From positions 29,300,377-29,364,376 of the forward strand of contig OY735206.1 of the NCBI GenBank assembly GCA_963457665.1: a stretch of DNA of 64,000 bases, given 5' to 3'. The notes beneath the pieces were generated by a model. That model ran no database searches. It was given only the letters and a program-made list of their open reading frames with translations, and was not told the DNA's origin. Of the stretch, positions 25,931 to 36,900 are shown piece by piece. Each line of letters starts with the position of its first letter. Position 1 is the first letter of the stretch. The DNA is from Thysanoteuthis rhombus. Its lineage: Eukaryota > Mollusca > Cephalopoda > Oegopsida > Thysanoteuthidae. The translations under genes were made by a program, and so were the position numbers.

Positions 25931-28550
25931 AAATAATGGACCAAGCACATTCCATCGTATTTCGTACAATTACTCTTTTGTTTTATTGAATAAAGCAAAA
26001 TATGTGACAATAATGTGCACTAAATTTTCCAAGTTCGTGTGTAAGCATCTAAATCCTGTCCCAGGTTAACACAAAAATCAACCAATCTGCCCAGTTGGGA
26101 CACCAGTGTTTTGTACCAGCCCAGGCAAGATTCATCCGGAAATGTATGAGGACGGACAAAGTTTTTATATAAGTAATGATACTATTATGTTATAATAATA
26201 TGAGCAATAATTGAATTTTTTGCAAGTCTGGACAAGGCTGCTGGGGTCTGGCCCCATCAGTGCATCTGTCATCCTTGTATATTGTTACTGTTGAATATTA
26301 TTATTGTAGATGAAAATGACAATTGGAAGGTGAAGAGAAAAACTCAAGAGATTGGTGTTACATCTCAAAATTTTTTCATCATTATTCTGTGGACGTAGTT
26401 CGATGCATTTCAACAGGGGCCAACCATCTTTTTCAGCAAAAAATATTTGCAACGATTCACTGAAAAAAATATGCTGTTTACATTTCGATGCTGAAGAGGA
26501 GAACATGAAAATTTTTTTCTTTGTTTGGTTGTTTGGTACAAGTGAAAGAGGAGGTGTTTGTATCTGTGTAATTGAGGGTGACATTTGGTCTGAAATGAGA
26601 TGGGTCCATGGGAATCAGGTGTAGGGGCTATATGTCTTCTGTTTCTGTAGGTGTTTGGCTTGTCTTAAATGAGAAAGGCAGTGATATCAATTCTCATGGA
26701 AAGGTGGATTTTGTTATTTATATTTCAAGATGGAGAGGTGGGGTCAAGCAATTAATGGATAGGTGTTGGTATATGCAGGGTGGGGTGGAAGTTGGTGTGT
26801 CCTTTTTATTTAATCTTTTCGGTTAATGGTGGGTAAGACCTCTTTTACTTTTCTTAAATCTAACAGTCTAATATGAGGCTGTTACTTTTACTATTTCCGA
26901 ATAATTGTTACTCCAGTGGCTGTTGCTGATGGTGAATTTGAAGTCAAAGAAGCAGACGACAAGATTCCTTAGAATAGCATTGTTATTTTTTTTTATTTTC
27001 AATTTTTTCAAGTGGTCTACTGATTTGTGCAATTTCATGTGGATCAAGAGGGTCAAGTTTTATTTCCATTTTTTTTTTTTTAAATTGAAACAAAAATCTT
27101 GAGAAATACAAAGGATAAGTTTGGGTTAATATTCTTTGGAGTTAGTGTTTTGAGGGTTTGCTTTAATATTTTTGGGATAAGTTGTTTTGGATTATTTTCT
27201 TGAAATTTTCGATTCAGGTTAGTGTTTTCAGGTTAAGGTTGGTATTTCTAGTGTCTGGGTAAGTATTTTCAGAGTTAGGGTAATGATGTGAAATCCAATA
27301 TAGAATATTTCCAAAGTGGTTTTACTTTCTCTCGATATGAATTCTCGCAGATACGAAATTGAATGAAAAAGTTGAAATTGTCATCTGCTTCTTTGACTTT
27401 GAATTCATCACCAGCCACTGCCATCCAGCCTGCTGGAGCAGCAGCCATTTTGATATAGGAAATATCATAATCGTTTAATATGATATACCTAGGAGACACA
27501 AAGTCTGGAGAAGTCTCAAATCCATTTATTTTCAATTATCTTTTAGATTTAGTGAGAAAACCAAGCCAACACTATTTACCGATCCAGCAATCCTGACTGC
27601 ACACTATAAGCTTTTCAATATCATTCTTTTTAGACAATCTTTTCTTTCTCCTCCTTCCTTTTTTTTACAGAAAATGAATTTAATCAAAACAGTAACAATA
27701 TAATTTAGATTTGCTGACTTTCATTTAAAGCTTCTGATTATTTTGATATTCAGAAAAATCAAATTATTGAAGAAAATAAATTACTTACACTTGACAGTTA
27801 TTCACAATAAAAATAAGAATCTAATATTGTTTTAAATTAATTGAATTTAACCAAATAAGAAACAATTTAATTTAAATCATTGTATTTAATTAAGAGTTCA
27901 TTTCAATTTAATTCAATTTAAATCATTGTAACTAAATTAAACACAAAAAAAATTGAAGTCATTTATTTATATGTTTATTTTGTGTAACAAAGTAAATTAT
28001 ATGTTACTGTTTTGATACAACTCATTTTGTGTATAAAGAAAAAAGAAAGGAAAGAATGATTATTTTTAAAAAGAGAAAGAAAAAAAAGAAAGGAAAAAAT
28101 GATTGTTTAAAAGAAAATTCTGTTGATGAAATTTGTAGAATGTTTTCTTCTAAATATGGCTGACCAGTGTATATTTGGTGGTTGTTCATAAGACAAATAC
28201 TCTATAGAGGAAAAGCGTACTCTCGACCAGGTTTTTAATGATTATGAAATATCAGTTCAGCTCACTCCAATTGAAACACATAGCAGTTCTTAAAAAATAA
28301 AAAATATGTTGACATTCGCTTGATTGTATTGATTAATGGATTATAAATTTCTTTCAACCTTAACTTATCCCCTCTCTGCAAATTAGATTTTAATTTTTTT
28401 CTACCACTCTGCTTATTCTGCACCTCCCTGCTAATTAGTTCTACCCCCCCCTTATCATTTGGCATTCAAGAGTAAGTAATTTAACTTAGTATTAAATGTT
28501 AATATGGTAGGATTAAGTTTTAGGTAATTCTAATGGAGTCAGATAGCAAT
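25931..28550. other. Intergenic repeat-rich stretch
   Basis: No gene supported. Contains an inverted pair of coding-like segments (about 26910-26965 and 27375-27430, see findings), a degenerate tract rich in GTTAG/AGGGTTA-like units (about 27105-27285) and an A/T-rich tract (27700-28130). Confidence 0.45.
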
Positions 28551-28557
28551 AAACCTA

Positions 28558-28860
28558 ATGAATTTAATCCAAACATTACCAAACATCACTGGACATGATC
28601 AAGCTGTAAAGTCTTACCCAGATATTCAGAAACTTTTGAAATCTGATTATATCCAGATTCCATTGTCTACACTCAAGAGAATTGGCCACACATTTCAAGA
28701 GAGAGATTTTGTGGCATGGAAAGCAGGTTCTGGAAGACCTAAAGTGACAACAAGCTGAGCTGACAGAAGACTGAATATGACTGTCCTGAAGCATCAAAAA
28801 AACACCAACAAAATTGGGGCTATAATTCTGAAATTCAAAAAATTAACTTGTTTCAAAAAG
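28558..28860 (+). pseudogene. Possible Tc1-like transposase N-terminal fragment
   Basis: Translation contains TFQERDFVAWKAGSGRPKVT followed, after a stop, by ADRRLNMTVLKH. The 'GRP..T..ADRRL' arrangement resembles the start of Tc1/mariner transposases (helix-turn-helix, then linker). No DDE part is seen. A weak call. Confidence 0.4.
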
Positions 28861-29123
28861 AAAAATTTCATGAAGGAAGCAAAAATTTCCAGAAAATCAT
28901 CCAAAATTATTTCAAAACACACAACGTTGCAGGCTTAATCAAAGTAAAATTAACTCCGAAAGTTTGATCAAATAATGCTACTTATTTTTGTTAGGGATGA
29001 TCAGCTATTTAGGTAAAATCTAGATCAGTGTCAGTTAGAAATTTTACATTCAAAATACATAATAACCTCCCTTTTCTTTTTTCACTTCCCTAGAATCTGT
29101 AAAGTCTGGCATCAAAAATACAC

Positions 29124-29134
29124 ACAAAATAATG

Positions 29135-29176
<42 letters not shown>
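29124..29176. repeat. (AAT)n microsatellite
   Basis: About 17 AAT units immediately before the first R4/Dong-like LINE end. Confidence 0.95.
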
Positions 29177-29189
29177 GTAATAGTAGCAA

Positions 29190-29925
29190 CGATGATACAC
29201 TGGGAACTGAGTAAACGAATGGGATTCAACCATGTGGAAAAGTGGTATCAGCACAAGCCAGAGGCAGTCCTGGAGAATGACAACTACAAACTACTTTGGG
29301 ACTTTGACATCCAAACTGACCACCTCATCCAGGCAAGAAGACCAGACTTGGTAATTGGAGACAAGAAGAGGAAGACCTGCCAAATAGTTGGCATGGCTGT
29401 ACCTGCAGACCACAGAGTAAAGAGGAAGGAGAGTGAAAAACGGGAAAAATACCTGGACCTAGTGAGAGAACTGAAGAAGATGTGGAACATGAAAGCCAGG
29501 GTAGTGCCAGTCATAGTGGGCGCACTAGGAACTGTCCCAAAGACACTGAGGGCAAGACTGAAGGAGATCAGGATAAGGGGAAGGATTGAGACTGTACAGA
29601 CCACAGCACTGCTAGGAACTGCGCGGATACTGAGGAAAGTGCTAGAAATATAAAGACTGCAACGTTGATTGTTAACAGTGACCTAACAGAGGAAGGGAAA
29701 TGAAAGCGGAAATGCAAACCGCAGCACAGGCATGATAGGCGAAAGAGAGAAGAGACGTTGGCTGAAGACCTGAGGAGACTTATTGTCATTCAGCTTTCAG
29801 CAATTACCACTAGGCAACTGGTGAGAAACTGTAAACCGCAGTATTACTGCGACCTATGAGTACTAGGAGAGAAGGGCTGGAGACTTGAGGAGACTTGCTG
29901 TCACTTAAACTCCAGTGGTTACCAC
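29190..29925 (+). mobile_element. R4/Dong-like LINE 3' end with endonuclease-like domain, copy 1
   Basis: Open frame to 29653: IHWELSKRMGFN, then ARRPDLVIGDKKRKTCQIVG, MAVPADHRVKRKE, and VVPVIVGALGT followed by LLGTARILRKVLEI. The RRPDLV...D...K arrangement resembles the restriction-like endonuclease C-terminal part of R2/R4-type LINEs. The 5' end is truncated within the AAT run. The 3' region holds two related blocks (around 'gaggagacttattgtcatt' and 'gaggagacttgctgtcactt') and ends in another AAT run. The residual frame is intact, so this copy is younger than copy 2. Confidence 0.7.
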
Positions 29926-30002
29926 AAATAATAATAATAATAATTATAATTATAATAATAATAATAACAACCACAAGGCAACTGGTGTTAAATCATAATA
30001 AT
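29926..30002. repeat. AAT-rich tract between LINE copies
   Basis: Interrupted AAT/AAC units separating the two LINE ends. Confidence 0.85.
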
Positions 30003-30775
30003 AACTGGGAACTGAGTAAACAAATGGGATTTAACCCTGCGGAAAAGTGATACCAGAACAAACTGGAGACAGCCCTAGAGAATGGGAACTACAAGTTACT
30101 TTGGGACTTGGTCATCCAAACTGACCACCCCATCAAGAAGATCAAACCTAGTGATGATGGATAAGAAGAGGAAAACCTGCCAAATAATAGATGTGGCCGT
30201 GCCTGAAGACCACAGAGTAAATAGGAAAGGGAGTGAAAAACTGGAAAAATACCTGGACCTATCAAGAGAACTGAAGAAGGTATGGAACATGAAAGTCAGG
30301 GTAGTACCAGTTATTATAGGTGTACTCTGAACCATACCAAAGACACTGAAAGTGCAATTGGAGGAACTAGGGTAGGGGTAAAAGAAAGGATTGAAACTTT
30401 GCGGACCACAGCGCTGCTAGGGACTGCATGAATATTGAGGAAAGCGCAAGAAATTTGAGATCTTCAACTCCAGCTGTTAGCAGTGGCCGAACAGAGGAAA
30501 AGGAAAGAAAAGAAAAAAAAACACGCCCAAATTGTGGTGGAGGTACAAACCACAGCACTGCTGTGATAGTTAAGGGAGAGATGAGATGAGAGGAGGACTG
30601 AAGACCTAAGGAGACTTACTGTCGCTAAGCCTTCAACGATAACCACCGGGCAATTGTTATGAAACTGTAAACTACAGCACTGCTATGAACTACGAGAGTG
30701 TGGAAGGGAGAGCTGGAGACTTGAAAAGACTTACCATCACTCAGTCTCCAGTGGTAACCACCACGCAACTGGTGT
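30003..30775 (+). mobile_element. R4/Dong-like LINE 3' end, copy 2
   Basis: Starts with 'aactgggaactgagtaaaca' at the same point as copy 1 and shows the same motifs (VAVPEDHRVNRKGSEK, LKKVWNMKVRVVPV). It has in-frame stops and a shortened RPDLV region. The 3' region with its repeated blocks is also present. More diverged than copy 1. Confidence 0.7.
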
Positions 30776-30811
30776 GAAAATGAAGAAAAAAAATTTTTTA
30801 AAAACAACAAC

Positions 30812-30847
<36 letters not shown>

Positions 30848-30879
30848 CATCATCATCATCATCATTATTATTAAAAAGA

Positions 30880-31215
30880 AACTAGAGACAAGCCTGGCTG
30901 CTGTAGGATCAAACTTCATTCCTACTCCTATACTGACTGACGATGTTCACTGCAACTTTTGTGTTATACACATAATGAATAAATTTGCAGGAATATAAGA
31001 CTAGTCAGTTCAGCCCGGTGTTTAACACAGCTGCCTACCAATCACTTGGTCATGATTTCAAATCTCGGTAGGGAAACATTAATTTCATAAAAAGATTTGA
31101 TTTGATGTGACATGATAGTCAAACAGGAAAGAGTTTACTCTTCTACATTAGGTGAGGGTTGTTCTTGTTACAGGGGAAACTTTAAGTCAGCTCCAACTTG
31201 GAGTGGAGTTCGACA
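30880..31215 (+). repeat. tRNA-like SINE (family 1)
   Basis: Blocks in order: 'acaagcctggctgctg', 'ttcattcctactcctat', then a tRNA-like head ('ttcagcccggtgtttaacac' and 'gatttcaaatctcggtag'), then 'gggttgttcttgttacag'. The same order is found at 34905-35420, and the first block occurs reversed at 61530-61590. Confidence 0.75.
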
Positions 31216-31589
31216 ATGCCATCCGAAATACAACATAATTGATTTCCTATAATTCCAATAAGACTTTAAATCATTCAAAATACCGAGATTTTGCTAATAT
31301 ATTCTTGAAATATCTAAGCTTCCTCTAAAATGTCTATAATTACCAACATCGAACATCTAAAAACGATTTCTTACATCTAAACGTAACCAAAATTATCTAA
31401 ATTTAGATGTAAAACATCTCAATTTGCAACATCGACGCCTACCACTGTGATTAATTTTTGGCTACTTTTGGCCGCCATCCCAATTTTTTAATTACTTTGT
31501 TTAATCACAACTCAGAATTATGAAGAAGAAGGTAAAAAGTGGCCAACATATAATAATAGTTTACTTAATCTCATTAAAAAAATAATAAA

Positions 31590-31765
31590 ATAAGTCACGC
31601 CTACATACGGGCATTTAAAGATGGCTGCGCCCTGATCTGAACTCAATAACATGTGTTTGAGAGTTGAAAAAGCATCGATTTGATTATATTTTCTTGTTTT
31701 TTAAAAACTTTTTTCGAAAAGAAATACAATTAAAAGAATTCCTGTGATAATATTCAGGCTTGAAT
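31590..31765 (+). promoter_or_regulatory. Likely ZZZ3 promoter and non-coding first exon
   Basis: 'aaagatggctgcgccc' matches the YY1-type AAGATGGCNGC motif often found just downstream of animal transcription starts. A good donor (GT at 31766, gtaagt) follows, and an AG acceptor lies at 33925-33926, 58 bases before the ZZZ3 start codon, after a long pyrimidine run. This makes a 5' leader intron likely. The exact transcription start is not visible. A four-codon upstream frame (ATG at 31621, stop ending 31635) overlaps the motif. Confidence 0.55.
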
Positions 31766-31937
31766 GTAAGTATATTTATCTTTTATGTTTAAACAGTTTT
31801 TATTTGTTTTGAAGTTGAAGTAGCAGTGAAGTGTAAATGAAATAATGAATGAATGAGCTTTTTTTTTATCTTTTTAGTTTCTTCAATCAATGTTCAGGTG
31901 CAATTTTTATTGTCATGATTATCTTTTTCTATTTATA

Positions 31938-32040
31938 GTTATGGTTCTCAAACTTCATCGTGTGGCGACGCACTAAGAATATATTTGACTTTACGCGGCA
32001 CTCTAATTGTAAAAATGAAATGTATTCGACGAAAAACATT
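31938..32040 (+). mobile_element. hAT-like transposon end
   Basis: 'ggttctcaaacttcatcgtg' followed by 'tggcgacgcac' resembles a hAT terminal sequence (CAGTGGTTCTCAAAC type). No transposase seen. Confidence 0.35.
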
Positions 32041-32760
32041 AGTAATCAGATCAGTCAATGGATATTCCTGAATGAAACTTCTCAACATACGTACTCTTGG
32101 AGTACGGATAGTGTCAGTCAGTGAAAAGTATCGTTCATTGATTTATCAATCATACATTTTTTTAAATACAGTGATGTGATTCGTCTACTAATATTACATC
32201 ATATGGAAACAATGCAATATGCCGAAATTTGAGAACAGTTTTTATATATCGATCACAAAGTCTTACGTGTACGTCTGTTGTACGCGTAAGTAAATTACGT
32301 TCACAGAGCTTCTTTTTTTTTTTGTCCATAGATAAATTTATCCTATATTTATTCTCTCAAAGAAACAAAATCGAAACTTCTTGTTCTCTCTCTTGTTAAT
32401 GATAACCATCTTTTTATCAAATTTTGAAAGAAATCACAGATGATCAATTAAGTGTTGGTCTCACAGTGAGAATCGAACTCTGTTCAGCATTAGTGATATG
32501 TGAGACTAGCTTGCTATTGTTCCACTATGATCCACTCAAGGTATTTACTAGGCTAAGCCTTCTCCTGCACATGATTCAGAATGTGTGGCACATGGATCAA
32601 CGAGTTTGTTAGAGCAGAAGTTCGTTATATCTAGTTTTTTGTTTTTTTTTATAGCCCTGGTTTACTGTATTTACTACTTATAGCTCAGTCTGGCAGATGG
32701 CTTCAATATATAGCAGCACTTTCTGAGGATTGAACAAAGAAATCTGCTTAATACTACGTT

Positions 32761-32763
<3 letters not shown>

Positions 32764-32798
<35 letters not shown>
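32764..32798. repeat. Poly(T) run
   Basis: 35 consecutive T residues in the inferred ZZZ3 leader intron. Confidence 0.9.
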
Positions 32799-32802
<4 letters not shown>

Positions 32803-33984
32803 CCTTAAACAATCTGCAGGTAATCAAATATGTACTCTCACATATCAATAATATTATTTTACTGTGGTCGATTATCAACTTTTTAAAAACTTTTCACTTT
32901 ACCCAGTGCCAAAGTGGTTCTAGTGGGCCTCAAATAGGCTTGATGTATGCTCAAAATTCAAAGATGTGAATTTTTTTTCGCAAAATGAAAAAATGTTGGT
33001 TATATATACTCTAAACAACTTGAAACCTCAAACAACTCGCAATGCCAAAGAGTTTTTGGTCAATTGAACTCCTTGTTACTTGCATTAATGTGACGTTTCA
33101 GACGATCCATTCTACAGCCGTATTCAACTCAACGCGGCTTCCGCTACTGAACATGAATGAGATAAGGAAATCCTGGCCTAACAAGGAAAGGAAAACACCT
33201 GAATCCTACATTATTAATTTTGCTACCATTGAGGAAAAATTTTTGTTAACAATCATTACATTCAGATAATACATCCAAAGAAAGCCGTAGAATGGCTTGA
33301 CGAAACATCGTTTGGAAAATACAAACAAGAAGTTCAATCATCTGAAGTTTTCGAATGTTAAAATGACCTTTCTCAAAAATATAGTCAAAGCAAATCATAA
33401 TATTATCCTGATTTATTTCTTATTGCTACTATATGTAATTCAGGTTAAAGCAATAACAAATGTGGTGCCAAGTGTTCAGGAAGGAATGAAAAGCTCTAGT
33501 GGTAGTTGGTAGATCAGTGCCTATGATAAGCAGCTTTCCCAAGGTGGAGGAACGTTTCATTCTGGAGATATTTTTCTTTACTTCTAATCCACGCAGTTTG
33601 TTTGCTGCAGTAGACTGAGTTGTGTCAAGTGATTAAAAGAAAATTATTAAAAAAAATTGAGATGAAGGTAAATGATATACAAAAATTAAGAATAATAGTT
33701 TGCAATAGTTCATCTAAGTAAGTGCTGTCCTTACACTGGCAATGACCTCAGCTGTCCCTGCTTAAGCTTCACATACCATATTACTGTTTACTCGGCCTGA
33801 TCAGTATATAAAATGAAGTGGCATCACACGCACCACTCTGGGCTCATCTAATGAAAAATTAATAAATAAAATGATTCAAAATGTTTCTTTCTCTTTTTTT
33901 TTTTTTTTTTTTCCCCCTTTAAACAGAAATTACTGAAGAAGAGGCGGTCACCATTTGTTAATTCCTTGCAACCCTTCATAATAA

Positions 33985-36900
33985 ATGGCTGCCACCATTT
34001 CTAGCAAGAAGAAAGACAAGATGGATAATGAAGAAGAAGCTGGCAGAGATAATGAGGAGGAGATGATTCCACATGAGCCTGATCCCACGGATAAACCCTA
34101 TTATTTCGAGTCGGATCATGCCGCTCTCAAGTGCAACCCTGACTACCACAACCTGCTAAAGACTCTCTGCCTACTTGAGGCTCAGCGTATCCGTGCCATC
34201 AAGGACATAGATCTCCTTTACCTGTGGCAAAAAGAGGCATTGGAAAATCCGCTCGTGTTTGTCGAAAAGTTGCAACAGGGCAAAGGCATAAACTTTCCAA
34301 GGCAGCAAGTTGTGGCCCAATTGCCGTCTATCAACTGGGAAGCGTACACATCCCGCAAAGACATAACTTCTTACTATGCTCCTAAGCATATGACACGCAA
34401 GAAGAGAACCATTCTGGATGGTTGTACCACTAGCAGTACAAATGGTAAGTTTGAATGCACTGGTTTTAGAGATTCGTTTATTTGAAACATCTTGCTGAAA
34501 ACCTACCCTACAAGTGCAATTTTCAGCAAGATGTCTGCTTATACGATCAAAGATTTAGTTTAGCTAACTTGACAGACACAAAGTAAGTGTCGAGTTTACC
34601 ATTGTGCTTACATTGTAAATCAAACCCCTCGCTAAAAACTTAGAAAGTTTTGGAATTTTCAAAAACTAATATATTAAAACATACCCTTGGGCTCCATCAT
34701 TAACCTCAGAGCTTTTGATGGCGATAGCCCTGACCATCCTTGAGTAATGCGATGACAGACAGATGGACAAGAAAGACATTTAGTGAATTATTTACAATGT
34801 ATGAATTGTTAAGTTTATTTAGTGAATGGCTGAAACAAGACAAAGTAAGGCAATCTTTCATTTCATGTTGGTAATATGGGGAGCCACTCGCACTTGGTGA
34901 AATAGTCAAATAAGAATAACAAGCCTAGCTGCTGTTGGGTCAAATTCCACTCCTACTTCTATTCTGACTAAAAATGATTACTGCAACTTCTGTATTTTAT
35001 ATATAATAAATAAAATGATGAAAATATATTTTTTTAGTATAAATGTATTTATTTATTAGAATGAAATAAGTACTTGCGTACCTGTAAAACAAATGTTGTA
35101 CATATGTAAGACTTGTCAGTTTGGCTCAATCAGTAAGAGAGCCACCTACCAATCATTTGGTCATGATTTCAAATCATGGTCAGGAAATGTTTATTTTGTA
35201 AATGTATTCATTCATCAGAATGAAATTAAGCCCTTATCTATTTCTATCATAAATTTTAGTAGATATGTAAGATTTGTTAATTTAGCTCAGTCACTAGGAG
35301 AACCACCTACCAATCAGTTGGTTGTGATTTCAAATCACGGTAGGGGAATTTTAATTTTTACTCCACTAAATTTAGTGAGGATTGTTCTTGTTACAGTAGA
35401 AAAGCAAAGTTAACTCTAGACAATTATAGATTCATGAAAAGTGTACATTCCACTTCAGAATAATGTAGGAAATTAATATATTCTCTTTGTTGATTCAAAT
35501 TATGCCCCTGTGTATACGAATACTACTGGAAGCAATTGGTCCAACAGTAAAAGTACCATAGCAAATGACAAAAATTAATTCATTGATAATAATGAATTAT
35601 TTACAGAAGATAATGGTGTCTGATCAAATAAATGAAATACATGGAGAAATCGTCAGCAAAAACTCCATGAAAAACAAACTCTTGTAGACATGTTTCATAA
35701 GCCATTTGGTACTTTGTTATTTTTGCCAACGCAGTGGGTGAAGTATATGTATTTGGTTACGTCTGTCTGTCTGTCCCACAAGATATCTCCAAAAGTGCTG
35801 AATGAATTTCCATGAAGTTTAGTGGAAGGATAGGCAATGGAGTGAAGAAAAGTTGGTTGAATTTGGGGGCAGATCCAGGAATTTTTTTTTATTGAGAGAT
35901 ATTTTCCTGTTTTTTATTCCATTTTTTCATATGATCATAACTACCCACAGAATATTTCCAAAAGTTCTCAATGAATATCAATGGAAGGGTGTACAATAGG
36001 CTATGGGAGAATTGATTGAATTTTAAGGCGTATCCAGACAAAATTACCTTCTCCTCCTTCGTAGTTATGTCCATATCTCAGCATATAACTGAAATTTTAT
36101 GTTTGTCCTCACTATATCTCCAAAAGTTCTCAATGAATTTAAATGTAATTTTTTAGATGGTAAACAATGGAAGAAGTGATTAATTTTTGGAGCTGATTAG
36201 TGCACAATCATTTCACCTGACAATGGTGTTGGTAATCTCTGGGTGCTTTTTAGTTCTAATTAGAGACTATTATCCACTGTAAACAATTTAGTTAAGAGTA
36301 GCCTTAGTGAATGGCTCAAATAAGAGTTGAATCAATCTTGTTCATTCACTTATTAGCAGCCCCAGCTTTACTTCGTAGCAATACAGACAGAATGGTCATC
36401 AACCGGTCTAATCCAGTTGGTTTGTGTTCAAAGTCGGGTGGGGGGGCAGTTTTGTGTCAGCCTCCATCTAAACAGGACTGGCTACAATGCGATGCAGGTG
36501 CGTTCAACTCCCTGAGGTATTTTACATATCCGCATATTTAAAACCTGTTATGATAGATGAAATATTGATGTCTTTGGAGCAAGTACAATTTCACTCTCTC
36601 TCTCTTGAACCCTATCTTTCCTTTGTTCAACAGGTTCATCTTCATACCATGCTATAAATTGCTAATGCATACTGTATAGATCACCACTTCAAAGCTGTTG
36701 ATAGTGCATAGTAAATGTTTGCAACTTATCTATTTCATCTAAGGTTTTATGAGAAAATAGGCTGAACTTGTTCGAGTGGAAGAGACAATTATTTCAGATG
36801 GTGGGTTAGAGATATTTTCAACAGGAAAATTGTTAACTTCATGTGGATGAGTCCAGTGTTAGTTTTACATTTCATCCTTATGGAACTTTTTTTTTTCTTT

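Noticed and set aside
30774-30998. Frame with a Thr run and its antisense Val run
   Set aside because: Translation of a triplet microsatellite joined to SINE sequence.
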